A stretch of DNA of 37,654 nt from Physocladia obscura (Eukaryota; Chytridiomycota; Chytridiomycetes; Chytridiales; Chytriomycetaceae): contig JADGJH010000046.1 in assembly GCA_027596945.1 (NCBI GenBank), forward strand, positions 1 through 37,654, written 5' to 3'. This document shows positions 20,001-31,560 of this stretch, in pieces. The translations under genes and the position numbers were made by a program. The notes beneath the pieces are model-generated. The model was not told where the DNA came from, did no database searches, and saw nothing but the letters and a program-made list of their open reading frames with translations. Numbering within the stretch: the stretch's first letter is position 1; every line of letters begins with the position of its first letter.

Positions 20001-23000
20001 TCTATATGTCTCAAAAATCATAATAGAGTTTTCAAAAAACTACATTCTGCTGCCAATGCTATTTTAACTTCACACAAATATTTACTTTCAGCCGCTCATA
20101 AAGCACCGTTATCAACTCAGAATCCAATTTCATGTGACGAATTTAATCGTAAAGTTGCGGAAACAGCTGAAAACTTTCGTTCCTTAAGAGATATTTCCAA
20201 AGTATTTGGTACTGAATCGAAGAATTTTCAATTTGAAAGGAATTTGCTGTCAGAGTCTCAAAGTATCATTCCAGAAATGACATTGCTTATCAAAATGTCA
20301 CAAAAAATAGCTCAAACTATCGAAAATCGACTATCGCAGAAGCATTTGATTGCAATTGTTGACAGAAGTGCGGCGAATTTGTCAAATCTCGAGAAAGCAG
20401 TGAATGCTGCCGAAAATGTTTTATGGGCACTCGAACTTCAATCAGTGCTGAATTCAGTCGAGTTAATACAAAGCAACCTTAATTGCACTGAATTTCAGAA
20501 TTCCAATTGTTTTTCCAAAGTTTGTTCCATCGATAATGATGACACGAACTATCAGTTGATTGAAAAAAATCTAACAAAAAAATTTGCTGGCGTCAAAGAT
20601 TCAATAGAGACTTTGAGTGACTCAATAATGCAAAGAGATTTCAATAGCGTCAACCAGAGTGCTTTTAAAGCCGTTACTGCGTTAGAAGGATTCAACGCAA
20701 TATTAATGAATCAACACAGCCTCGCATATGATTCACAAATCAATGCCGGCTTAAAGTCTGCAACATCTAGTGTTGTTGGGACTCTTGCAGATCTTATCCT
20801 AGCAGCCAAGAATAATTGTGAATCGCAAGATGATATTTCAAAAAATATCGGCATATTGGTGAATGCCACTCAACAGGCTGCTGCCAGTGTTGAAAATTTG
20901 TTTCCAGAAAAGCACGGATTGAATGAAGCAATTCAGCTGGTCAATAAATACAAATTTGCAATAGAATCCGAAAATTTTTACGCAGATGAAAAACTCGAAG
21001 AATTTAGTTTTCCTGTAGGAGTTATACTGCAGTCACGTGCTGGAAATTTAATGATTTCTGTAAATTTTTTACTAGTCGCGGTACAAGAATCCTTTTCGAC
21101 GCTTCGAGGAGCAGCAAGTGACTTCGCAGAGACTTTTGAAACGTTTATGATTGCTGCAATTAAATTTTGCAGTATAAACGGGAATACAATCATTGCCAGC
21201 GAATTTCGAAAATGTGCTTTCAATCTATGTGATACAAGTAATGCTTTTCTTCAATCGTCAATAGAATTAATATTTAGCGATCAAGATACAAGGTGAGCAA
21301 TTTTCTGTTAGCAGTCAATTTTCTGTTCGCAGTTAAGAAAAAATATTAAATGCATATCTTTTTAATTAATATGAAACTAGAAACGACCTCTTATTGCAAG
21401 AAAATTTAATCACTGAAAATTTGTCAAAAATTTTAAATCTCTTGTCGCTATCAGAATCAAACCATGAGGATAGTGATTGCGCGAACGCGAAAAAGTTACT
21501 CTCAAAGACTATAGATCAATTAGACCGTATCAATGAGCATTTTGAAAAGAAATCGTACAATGAAATTCTTTTGAGGATAGAAAAACAGTCAAAAAAAATT
21601 TTAATAAGTCTGAAATCAGTCATATTTCCAAACTTCGATTTGACGAAATTTTCAGAAGAAATATATTTGCTCACTGACTTGAATGCAAAGGCTGCTTATC
21701 TTATCGGAGTATCATATCCTTCTACACTTTCAGCAATACCTGTATTTGCTGGGCGAGAAGCTCTTTTATCTGTGGAAAATGATTTCAAAGAAGCGTTTCG
21801 GCGTCTAATTGATCCCATACATAAAGAAGCTGAGATATTGGAAGCAGCTTCAGAGTTTGGAAAACTAACTGCTTATCTATGCAAAATATGCCAGAATGCG
21901 TCCTCAACTGAATCAAAATGTCCAGAATCTACAAAGCAAAAATTTATTCAGTTCAGCAGAAATATTTACACAGTAGCATCGAGTCTTGTATCACCAATTA
22001 AAAAACTCGCGTCTTATCAAGATGAGTCTTCTAGAAATGAAGTAAAAACTTTTTCCGTCATTTTGATGGAAACTGTGCAAAATTTGGTACAATATGGAAT
22101 GAATTCAAATCTTTCCGGAGTACCAGCAATATTTTCATTAAATGCACGAAAAGCTCAAACTCCTATGATTGATGTGAACAAATCCGTTATTAATGCGTGC
22201 CTGAATTTTGTTAACGTCTTTAGTTTGTTGACTTTTGCTGCAGAAAATGAATTTAGCAACAAAGTTTTATCAAGATACGTTGAATTTGTTACCAAATCAG
22301 TTGAAAATTTGATGGAAATCGTCAGAGAAAACGCACCTGAAGAAAATGATTGGAACGAAATTTTCAAAATTATTAATGACTGTGTCTCAGATTTGAACAC
22401 GGCTACATTTGATCTCAGTGAAACGAATGTGCATCAAAGTTGCAAATTCAGTAAGAAAGAATTTATTGTGAGATTGAATGAACTTGTGGACTTGATAGAC
22501 GCTATTTCGTCCGTGCTATCCTCTGAAACTCCGAAACTTATGAAATATATTCACAAACTGTCTGAAAATTTAAAAAAAGTAAATTTTAATGGTTTTTCTT
22601 TTTTTTTTTTTCGATTCTAAATATTTTGGTAGAGCATGAATATTGCCATACTTTTTGTGTCAAATGCCGCTGATATTGAAACTCAAAGCAAAATCTCTGA
22701 TAATTTCAAAGCAATGAGCAATTCCATTCGATCACTGATAATCTCTGCAAAAGAAAATCTCGCAACTGAATCGTGTGGAATTAACGCCACTAAATCTCAT
22801 CAAATTAATGTTCATCGAACTGTACAAGTTTTGATTTCGCTGATTGAAGAGTCGGATGAAAAATCAAACCCTGCAATTCAAAGAATCAAAACGGCAATTT
22901 CGGACTTTCCTAACTCAAGAGATGCTGTAAAACACGCAAATTTTACCGTCGATTACACAAACGAATGTATTAACATTGAACTAGTTTCAAAAAGGATTCT

Positions 23001-24858
23001 AGATGCATTGGAAAATATTTCTGCAATTAAAACCTGCTCTGACGAGCATTGTGAAAATTTACTTAAACTGGCTGTTGATTATGAACTACTGTCCGGATTT
23101 ATTTCAATTGTATTTTTTGAAGCAAATGATTCTCTAGTCTCAAGTGAGATGAAATATGAAATACTTATGCTTGGCCATGTTTTGGTGAAAATTCTGGACT
23201 GCATATATTCACCAAGCATAATTTACAATTCAGACATGAATGAATTAAAATTCAAAAAGCGCAAGGAAGAAGCGAACAAGCATTTAATTATCTTACTAGA
23301 TACCGCAAAAAAGATCCTGATGATGCGTGATCTTTATAAACATGCAATTGAAACCGCTCAAGAGACCATTGCAGAAATTGGATTGAATATCTTGTTTGCT
23401 CAATCCGGTATCTTGGATCCCACAAATTTCGCAGTTTCGTTTCAGCAACAAACAGATCAGTTGTTAAATGAAGCAAAATGTTTGACTGCGGAACTGCAAA
23501 AGCTGAAAAAATCAGTATTCAAGTCTCTGGATGGATTATTGTCTGCTGTGCCAAGCATTTTAAAAAATTTTCAAACTTTACTGTTGAATATTCAAGAATC
23601 TGCGACATCACTTACATCTGCAGATAAAGATGTACAGCAGAAGCTATTACTGGCGGGTAAAAACATATCTGAGTCCATGAAAATTTTGTTTCAAAATTTA
23701 AATACCATCACAATGACACAAAAAACCTTTCAGTCTCAAGAATCTCTGGATGCAACTATAAAAAATGTGTTTGTGTCGATTTCTGATTTGGTCGGAACGA
23801 CAAAAATTTCAACCAACGATTCAATGCATGAAGAAAGAGTTTTCACCTGCATAATTGATGAAATATCTCGGATAATTTCAGAGCTCCATTCTGACTCTTC
23901 AGTCTACGGAACAGCATTGCCAAGTGAAGTAATAACAATTTCCAGCCGTTTAGATACGTCTTTAAAAAGTTTGTCCTCTGTTAGCCAGCAGGATAATAGA
24001 AACACGTTAGCAGCTAGACTTGTTGAAATCAAGAATATTATAGGTGATCTGGCGCGTGCCGGAAAAGCTTTAACAGATAAAGCACCACTTGAAAGCAAAC
24101 ATAAAGTTATTGAGTCCGTAAATTACATGATTTGTTCTGCTCGAGATATCTTGACAACGGTCAAAAGCAAAAATCTGAGCAACATGCAAATCGTTTCAGA
24201 CAATTTCGCCAATGCTATCAAACAAATCAGCGCGTCTACACAATCGCTCAGTTGCATCAAATACGTAGATTTAACTGACAAATATGTATTTGATGAAAGA
24301 GAATTGATATCTGCTGTCACAGACATTGAAATATCCTCCAAAAAGGTTTCCTATTTAAAATTGCAAGAATTTTCGAGTTACACAAGAAACAATTTAAAAT
24401 TCGACAATCCTTTTTTTGATGCTGTTAAAGACATTGCAGTCGGAGCTGGTATACTGATTCAAAGCGCAACAATGCTACAAAGAGATGTCGTTGCGACAAA
24501 ATTCAAGAAACGTAATAGTTGCGATATTGGCAACAACTGGAGTGACAGTCTTATTTTTGCGTGCAAACAGGTAATTATTATAAGATTTCAGCATATTTCT
24601 TATTTTCCTTCTGGAATAAAGGTTACCATGGTAACGCGTGAAATCTGTGAAGCTATGAAAAATTATTTGACGTCTACAGATGGAACTGAAATCTTTATTG
24701 TCAAGGCAAAAGCGTTGGCATCCACTGTTACTCAAATAAATGTATCAACTGATTTATTAAAGAGTGATTCAATTTCGCAATTGAAGCTTCTGGCAGCAAA
24801 AAAAACAGTTCTTCGAGCAACTAATAGGCTTTGCAAAATCGCCGAAAATTCAAAATAA
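17098..24858 (+). CDS. Talin, nine exons, 2418 aa, lacking the C-terminal dimerisation helix
   Basis: Exons 17098-17151, 17226-17499, 17552-17659, 17719-17986, 18039-18167, 18242-21292, 21381-22578, 22633-24570, 24622-24858; 7257 nt in frame. Talin couples integrin-type receptors to actin at the membrane. F0 begins MCNIKITIVE and carries GLFWPDRGKWLHLCKTLDFY; F1/F2 include LTLREQGVEE, FFYTDANVDQSDPIQLNLLY and QLSR spliced to KLQTYGMSFFLV; F3 (about 297-373) has LRRWTAASTNFTFDFGDY, with the Arg-Trp pair used for integrin tails in known talins. The rod (about 430-2240) is helical repeats rich in Ala/Ser/Asn. The last ~180 residues are the I/LWEQ actin-binding module (NWSDSLIFACK at about 2329). 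The protein stops right after it at IAENSK, so the final helix that dimerises animal talin (about 50 residues) is missing. Two introns could be mistaken for coding (24571-24621) or a frameshift (17987-18038). Confidence 0.95.
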
Positions 24859-25640
24859 AAGTTTAAAAATTGTTTTAAGGCTAAGATTGTAATTCACTAA
24901 AGTTTTCAAATACTTCGAGATCTAAAATTTAAAAAGATAAAATCATTCACTATGTGAACATTGGACAGCACCTTTCATGAGCATCTTATAGACTTTCTTA
25001 TGGTACCAACGTCATGCGAAGTTTGACCGGCATTTTGCTGATCTTTTCAGCATCAAAAAATTTGTCATACACATCATCCAAATTCTCAAACATAACTGCA
25101 ATGTCTTTAAGTCCTCCTGAAAATACAGCTGCAACACCTCGAGTCATGTGATACGGCATATTGAAAGAAACTTAAGTTGACATGATGTTCGTGGAATTCT
25201 GGCAAACGTTCTTGCAGTCCTGTTGAGTAAATTCTTTGCGGCGAAGGAAACAACACTGAAAAAGTCTAAATCGACGCTATTTAACATATTTTAAAATTTC
25301 AATGATGTATGTATCCAACATCATATGCTTTCATCTTTCAGATTGAATAGAAATCTTTTCAAATTATCTGCTGAAATAAGGTCAAACTGCTTCTACATTC
25401 AACAAAAAATAGGAGCAAAAATTCAAATTTCAGACTATTGAGTTTCTACAGTTTAAGATAATAATGTATTAGTGTGAAATCAAATTGGATAAGTGGAGGC
25501 GTGAGTCAAAAAAAAATTAAACTCTAATTGAGTCGAAATAAAGATATAAGCAAGTAAAAACCGTATTTCTGCAGTACAATAATTATGAAGAACAATTAGG
25601 ATAGTTCAGAATCTGAGAATTGCGAAATAGAGTATTCATA
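24859..25640. other. Intergenic with a short coding-like remnant
   Basis: On the minus strand about 25165-25002 reads M-P-Y-H then TRGVAAVFSGGLKDIAVMFE and NLDDVYDKFFDAEKIS, 54 codons ending in TAA; another frame just upstream reads RIYSTGLQERLPEFHEHH. They look like pieces of one decayed gene with a frameshift. About 25355-25560 shares blocks with 31858-32390 (tcaaattatctgctgaaata, gtcaaaaaaaa, aagtaaaaacc). Confidence 0.4.
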
Positions 25641-25642
25641 TT

Positions 25643-26640
25643 TACACGATCGACCAGGATGAACATGACGACAAGTGTGCCCAGATTTCAATTATGCCAG
25701 ATATTTACTCAAATGCAGAATCCGTGTGTGTGTTATTGAATCCTGACTAGTACAGCACACTGCTTTTACTTACAAAGACATGCAATGATTGAGCTGAATT
25801 ATTGACTGGCAATGTAGAGACAGGCGTTCGTGATGACAATGCAGGGGGTTTGGCGGATTGTTTTCAACAATAAACAATAAGCCTCAAGACTACTTTAACC
25901 GTGCGTGGACACTTCAGGAGCTTTTTTTGGCCATAAAATTGTACAAAATCATCCGCTTTGACTTTGAAGATGCAATCAAGAGAAAAGGCGCAGCTTATTC
26001 TGAAGAATTCCGGCACTCTAATGCTTTTAAAACTTATAAAATGCTAAAGGGTATGTTGCAAATTAGCTTGGGTTATGTGTAATGGAATTTGCACTTTCGG
26101 GATTTGAAAAAGTTCGCACCGCACCTGCAGTAGAAACACCCAGCGAGATGACGTTCGAAGAACTCCAAAACTCCCTAGGAATTTGTTCTGTCGATCACGA
26201 CATTGTTTACATTCGAGTGGGACTGTTGCAGTTAAACTTACCATCAACTACAAACAACTCTTGTGGAAACTAATTGCAGAAGCGCGATGTTCGTTGGTGA
26301 AAAATTTTATGATTTTTTGTTTGGGTCACTAACTGCGAAACACAGAGAATGACTGCCACAAAGCACCCACCAAGTTTTCCATCTCCGCCCTCAACCCGGC
26401 CGCCGGCGTTGTTTCAGCAATACAGTTGAGTCATGTGATGCGGCGACAAAGAACGATTTTGTCAGATTCACAAACTGCAACACCAATGCCATGCGAGCAT
26501 CACGACATTCTCAAGCACGATCTATCATATCACGTCAAAATCAACGGCAAATTTGTAGCACTATTCATGCTGCACATCGAAAAAAGGCTGCCAGCCACAT
26601 TTGTGTCTTTTGGGAAAAACTGGATTTAAAAGCAAGCCAG
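25643..26640 (+). pseudogene. Degenerate HET-domain gene
   Basis: Three pieces in HET order but different frames. 25646-25748 reads T-I-D-Q-D, DDKCAQ, then IMPDIYSNAESVCVLLNPD and a stop; this is the Asp-x-x-x-(Asn/Asp)-Gln to Tyr-Ser-x-Ala-x-x-Val part of the HET domain. 25890-26082 reads YFNRAWTLQELFLA, the Trp-Thr-Leu-Gln-Glu motif. 26082-26273 reads HDIVYIRVGLLQLNLPST, like the Asp-x-x-Tyr-x-x-x-Gly-Leu-Leu segment that follows in HET proteins. Another open stretch (NPAAGVVSAIQLSHVMRRQR) runs to about 26629. The first motif (Tyr-x-x-x-Ser-x-x-Trp-Gly) is not seen. There is only about 140 bp between pieces one and two, so it has no ubiquitin-like insert. Confidence 0.7.
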
Positions 26641-26701
26641 AAATGGGTCTTGTCTCCACAATACAGTGCAGCCAAGATTCCAAATTGCTTCAAGTGTGAG
26701 T

Positions 26702-27045
26702 TCACTGTTTTGTGCCAAGCACCCATCTTGATCTTGTAATTGTGGCATTTGACGTCAGGAGTTCAAATGCCTTGTATTTTTGTGATGACTTGTGGATCAC
26801 CGAACCAAGCTCAGCAGTCACTTTTTTGCTTGGCCTCAGCTGTTTCAGCAGTGTTGATTGGACCATTTTGAGATCGGGCCATGAGCCACATTGAACCCAC
26901 CAGAGATGAACACAATCTTTGAAACCCCAAGCACTGTTGCAACTTGATATCGAACACCAGCATGATTGAACTTGTGGCTGAAATCACCAATATTAATTGG
27001 GTGCATCTTTTGTACAATGCAGTCTACGCCATCAACATAACATGA
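26702..27045 (-). pseudogene. Harbinger-type (DDE_Tnp_4) transposase fragment
   Basis: Read on the minus strand from 27045: V-D-G-V-D-C, then INIGDFSHKFNHAGVRYQVA and KIVFISGGF, matching the (Ser/Val)-Val-Asp-Gly first-Asp strand and the Tyr-Ser-His-Lys-Phe-x-x-x-Gly-x-x-Tyr landmark of the PIF/Harbinger group. After a one-frame shift near 26880 it continues W-P-D-L-K-M, TLLKQLRPSKKVTAELG, with the second catalytic Asp in Trp-Pro-Asp, and ends at a TGA (26702-26704). The third acidic residue and the N-terminal part are missing. Dead remnant. Confidence 0.75.
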
Positions 27046-27222
27046 CAGAACTGTTATATTCCAGCACTCAAAGCAATCTTCAAAATGAATTTGATTTGGG
27101 GTAAAGGTAGATATGCCAATGATAAAATAAAGTTTAATACCTCACCTCATTGATTGAATTAAAACATGCCAGTGCTCCTGCAATTTTATCACACCAATTA
27201 GTCTCAGATGTATGAAAGATAG

Positions 27223-27684
27223 TTGCTGCAATTGACTCTGTTGGATACACTTTCAAATAAAAAAGTCCCTATAGGAAGTGAATCTTGCGCAGTTGACTTG
27301 CAAAGAATGTACAACCAACAATTTTTCAAATGTCAATGGCTGATTCAATTGAACAGCCAAAGATATTTCAACATTTATTCACAAAAGAAAAAAAATAAAA
27401 AATCACAATCAAATATGGGACCTCTCCTTGACTGCAAAGCATGGAAACTCGTACTAACAGCCGTTCTTTTCAAATATTTGAAGGAGCATGATGATGGAAC
27501 CAAAACGGCATCTCACGCAAAGCGTTTTGCTCCTCAACTGAAAATTTTTAAGTCTTCGACTCTCACATCAAAAATGAAGTCAATGCGCAAAAAAATTCAA
27601 GACTTCAGAGATGGCAAGTGTCAAAAAAAAAAAAAAAAAAAAGTTTTCCACAGTGATTGTGACTCAATCATATCAATGAGATAA
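27223..27684 (+). other. Open frame of 153 codons, uncertain
   Basis: Open frame containing the string LLDCKAWKLVLTAVLFKYLK and a Lys-rich end partly made by a run of 20 A (about 27627-27646). No homology recognised. It sits between a Harbinger fragment and a pogo-like pseudogene, so it may be a transposon accessory frame or chance. Confidence 0.2.
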
Positions 27685-27709
27685 TGTGACATTTTTTGTT
27701 TTTTTGAGT

Positions 27710-28876
27710 TCAACTTCTGCAAGCTGCTGTGTGCTCATCAAAGAGATTTCTGCTTTGGATCTTACATCCAATATAGAGTCTAAAAGTTTCGCAATCAGCA
27801 CAGCACAGCCATTTCTTGCTTGAGGTCCATCGCTTAGTGCATCGGGCTTGACCAAAAACTCCGTGACACTGTTTTTGATCCTTATCAGCCAAATTATCAC
27901 TCTTCCTTTCTGCAATTTTGCTTTGCTTCTTTTCTGATGCCTCTTTAAGCTCCTTTTTTCTCTCTTTCTCCTCTTCCATTTTTTTTTGTTGAGCTTTAAG
28001 CAATTCTTCAGAATAAACTTTCGATTCATCAAACACTCGTTTAGCGTTAATCTTCACTTTTTTAATGCCTGAGCCATTATTTTTATTCAGAATAAACTCT
28101 TTAATTGCTTCTACAGATTTATCTGTATTATCTTGAACACCAAAATCAAATTTTTTGAAATCAAATGGCATGATTATGAAATCCACAATAGTTCACCTTC
28201 AGCAGAAATAAAAGGAATCGTGCTTGCATAGCGGTCATGCTCACCAACATTAATATTTGGTCTTTCAATAGTATTGGTAACAATGTATGTTTGTTGTGAA
28301 TTGTCATTTTTGAGTTTGATTTGTATTTCATCAATATTGATGATGTTTGAAGCTGTTAAGTGCTCTGCTGTAATCCCATTTTCAAAATGCTTAACCCATA
28401 GCTCACACTCTGAAAAGATAAGTGGACCAATTCATGCAGCACTCAAATACTTTGCAGCTTGCTGTGAAATTTGATTTTTGTGCCAATTCATGAATCCCAC
28501 AAACCAACCATTAGGATTCCATTCAACAGCCTCATACTGTTTGGCACAATATTGACAAATAAAATCTAAGAAATCTGGATGACACAGAGGGTGGTGGCAC
28601 ATTGCTTGTATATCCAATAAAGTCACAAAAAGAATCTCTTCGTGATCGGTGAATGTTTGTCAACCATCCAGTCTGTCTCTGTGCTCCAGATTACGCTGAT
28701 ACAATCCTCTGGTCTGTCCAAAAGATAGATGATGTGTTTCGGCAACTTCACAAATAGCCTCAGAACGAGATGCTGTTAGTAATTTCACTTAAAATTTGTC
28801 TCTGAGCTGCATGACCCAGGCCAGATTTCGGGTCTGACTGCATTTTAATGCTCTTTTTATGCCTATTTGGTGGCAT
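27710..28876 (-). pseudogene. Decayed pogo/Tigger-type (DDE_1, CENP-B-like) transposase, copy 1
   Basis: Minus strand. A possible start M-P-P-N-R-H-K-K at 28876 leads to SEAICEVAETHHLSFGQT (another frame), then HTH region: T-D-H-E-E-I, LLDIQAMCHHPLCHPDFL, NPNGWFVGFMNWHKNQIS (the Gly-Trp-Phe-x-x-Phe landmark of CENP-B/Tc5 helix-turn-helix). Next ITAEHLTASNIINIDEIQIK holds the first catalytic Asp (28331-28333), followed by YIVTNTIERPNI and HDRYASTIPFISAEGE. A 1-nt shift gives VDFIIMPFDFKKFDF and a 158-codon frame with a Lys/Glu coiled stretch and a Cys-rich end (KKWLCCADCETFRLY). The second and third catalytic positions are not visible. At least three frame breaks. Confidence 0.7.
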
Positions 28877-29001
28877 TGATGTATTTGAAAGAGTTTCAAT
28901 TTTAATGGTTCAAAATGTGTTTTTTTTTGTTGCATGGAAAAAATTGTTCACACAGAAAAGATTGTGCACTCATTGCAACAACTGTTCAAAATGAAAAATG
29001 A

Positions 29002-29265
29002 GTGATGAAAAGTTCTGCCACAAAAAAAGAATCACAAATGTTGCAACAAATTGTTCTGCCTAGCCAAGCTGATAAAGGAGCCTGCATTCACTATTTATAT
29101 GATTGTTTCCTTCAAAGATTAGCTATGACAAAGCCAGCAACCATCTATGGTAAGTCTGTACCTACCATCTACAACTTGCAAGTGAGAAAGAATATTGAAA
29201 ATTTATTGTCACTGGCCAACAACTTTGTTGGAACAGTGTGCTTGCAATGCTTCAAAGCAAAATAG
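29002..29265 (+). other. Open frame of 87 codons, uncertain
   Basis: Reads ADKGACIHYLYDCFLQRLAM followed by TIYGKSVPTIYNLQV; a gtaagt donor occurs inside at about 29150. No family recognised. It follows the pogo-like remnant and may be part of another element. Confidence 0.2.
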
Positions 29266-31224
29266 AAAAGAATCGCATTTTTTTCATTTCAACTCAAGAG
29301 GGCAATAATGATAAAAAATTTGTTTGTCTTGCAACCAGCAACAAGACTTTGAATGAATTGAATCAAAAATGAAAGTATTTTATGTGAATTAAGATATTTA
29401 TTATTACATAGTGATAACTTATGCAGACACTTTCTGCTATTGTTCCATTCATCCAAAAGCACAATCCATGCATTGTAAAGCATTCTTTAAAATAACCAAT
29501 CAATACTCAATATGTATATATGTAATTTGAATTATATTTTCTGATAAATGAAAGTAATGTATTGAAGTAAAAATAAGAATTCTTTACATCATTGATGCTC
29601 TGTGAGCAAAAAATGTGTTGAGAAAAAATCTTTGCACTGAAATGAATCTTAAACCATAATATATTATTATATTGTATGCCTTACAGGGCAAGAGTGTGCC
29701 TGTGTGTGCCAATTTGTGCAAGAGTTATGTGTTGGTAAGCAAAGTAAATTAGATTGTAAAATTGTAAAAATCTACTTAAAGTATTTATTGTGTGTGACAA
29801 CAGAATTATGCCAGCTGATTGCAAATCCATATCAGTTGAGGACAATGATGTATTTTTGCTTCATCTAGAATCCAGATGGAGTTTTGACCCCTGGATAGAC
29901 TTGTGTTTTCGAATCCACAGCAAATTTCATGCAGTATGATGTGAACTTGGTTTTTGTGAAAGTTCTGACACTTTTGAACATCTCAAGTAGGCCATTGTAG
30001 TTGATAAAACAGAGCATAGAAACTTGAGGTAGGCACTTATACTCCCCTTGCAACATGAGCTTATTTTCTTTTAGTGCATAAACATTTTCTGTTATTAAAA
30101 GAGATTTAGTCAAGAAACACAAAATTGTGCACACTCCAGTCAATTAAGTTTAACTCACATGTAAACCATATAACATCAGAATCTCAGACTTGGATTGCGT
30201 GCCATTCTAAGCTCTTTCATGTGAGTACAGCTTCATTAGTTTAAAGTTTTCACTTTAAAGTTGCAAAATACAAACTATCCAAAGGCTGCAAGGAGTAAGC
30301 TGTATTTGCTAATAGAAAAAATACTTTGACATAATTTTGATTGCAGAAAGACAGCACATCAAATATTATATGTGCTCCAAGATTGTTCATTAGTACTGCA
30401 GGACCAGTTTTGCTGTATAATTATCTTGGAGTTCACATAACAATAAATGTTCTCACAGTATATTTTGAGACTGGTATTAAAGGATTCTTTCAATCACCTA
30501 CTTTCTGCAACTGTTAAATTCATTAATTTTCAAAAACATGAAAAACAAGTTCTGCAGACTTTGGCAACTGTCTCTATATGCTTATATATACATGACTCAA
30601 TGATAGAAAAAGTATTACTATAGCTGGCCTTTTTAGTAATAAAACATGTTATACAAGCTGAATAAATGATATTTAATATATAATCGGAAATAGAATATTA
30701 TTTATTAGATAACTGTGAAAGAATCTAAAGTTTATTTCATTCATGATGAAATTCAAGAAGATATTAATTGTTCTAACTTTGTCTTTCACATTTGAACAAT
30801 TTTTTTGCTAAGAAATTTGTTTTTAATCAATATTGAGGCATTAAAATTGAGGCATAAAGTTTATTTTTATTCTTGGAAATAAATAATAAGATTCTAAAAT
30901 TAAATTATACTTTATTTTTGCCAATTTCACTAGTTCAAGTGAATCTGCCTGGATTCAACACCTCTTTCAGTAGTTAGGTCTTTCAGTTATGATTATAAAT
31001 TAAACTCTAAATCTTTTATGAAATTTTTTCAATCCAATTCTTATTAATTGTATGCAGAGAGAATTAATTTGGTTATATTTAGCAGTAATTTTTTCAGATT
31101 TTTGCCACTTGTCATGGAATTTCAATAAATGAGCTTAAGGCTACTGAATTCAAAATTCACTGGCACATTGCCTCAACATAGTTGTTCTGTGTTCAACAAT
31201 AAATGCAAAGTTTTCAAAATCAAA
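29266..31224. other. Intergenic, AT-rich
   Basis: No supported gene. A minus-strand frame 30143-29865 (92 codons, containing VSMLCFINYNGLLEMFKSVR) is open but without homology. About 30785-30990 is the second copy of the repeat at 10290-10515. Confidence 0.45.
30785..30990. repeat. Dispersed repeat, copy 2 (same orientation as 10.3 kb)
   Basis: Shares ordered blocks with 10290-10515: tttcacatttgaacaattttt, aatattgaggcattaaaatt, ttgaggcataaa, aagattctaaaattaaatta and ttcaagtgaatc. Spacing between blocks differs by small indels. Confidence 0.7.
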
Positions 31225-31560
31225 GGGTATTGAAATCTATAATGCACTCTCCTGCTGCAGATATGAAAAGTATAACTGTAGAATAACGACCATGCTCTCC
31301 CATGCTTGCATTTGACCACTCTATGGTGCTCGTAACAATGTAAGTTTGTTGAATGTTATCATTCTCCAATTTGATTCACATTTCATCAACATTGATGATA
31401 TTAATGGCTGTTAAATGTTCATCAATGATCCAATTTTCAAAATCAACTCATTGCTTGCATTCTGCATAAGTTACTGGACTCATTTGTGCAGCACTCAGAT
31501 ACTTTGTGGCTCTGTATGAAATGCCATTTCATACAAAGGCAGAAACCTTTCCAGTGCACT
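31225..31560 (-). pseudogene. Decayed pogo/Tigger-type transposase, copy 2
   Basis: Homologous over about 300 bp to the core of copy 1. Minus strand: ATKYLSAAQMSPVTYAEC, then INIINVDEM with the first catalytic Asp (complement of 31385-31387), IKLENDNIQQTYIVTSTIE, MGEHGRYSTVILFISAAGE and IIDFNT. Stops interrupt, and the sequence after the Gly-Glu matches copy 1 for about 80 bp before fading. Diverged from copy 1, so they are separate old insertions. Confidence 0.65.

Noticed and set aside
24571..24621. Seventeen extra residues in the talin I/LWEQ module
   Set aside because: The segment starts gtaatt, ends aaag, is 51 nt (so stays open by chance) and interrupts the conserved ACKQ-VTMVTREI helix; it is an intron.
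29905..29930. ttcgaatcc as a tRNA T-loop (B box)
   Set aside because: No matching acceptor, D-arm or anticodon stem lies at the right distance on either strand.
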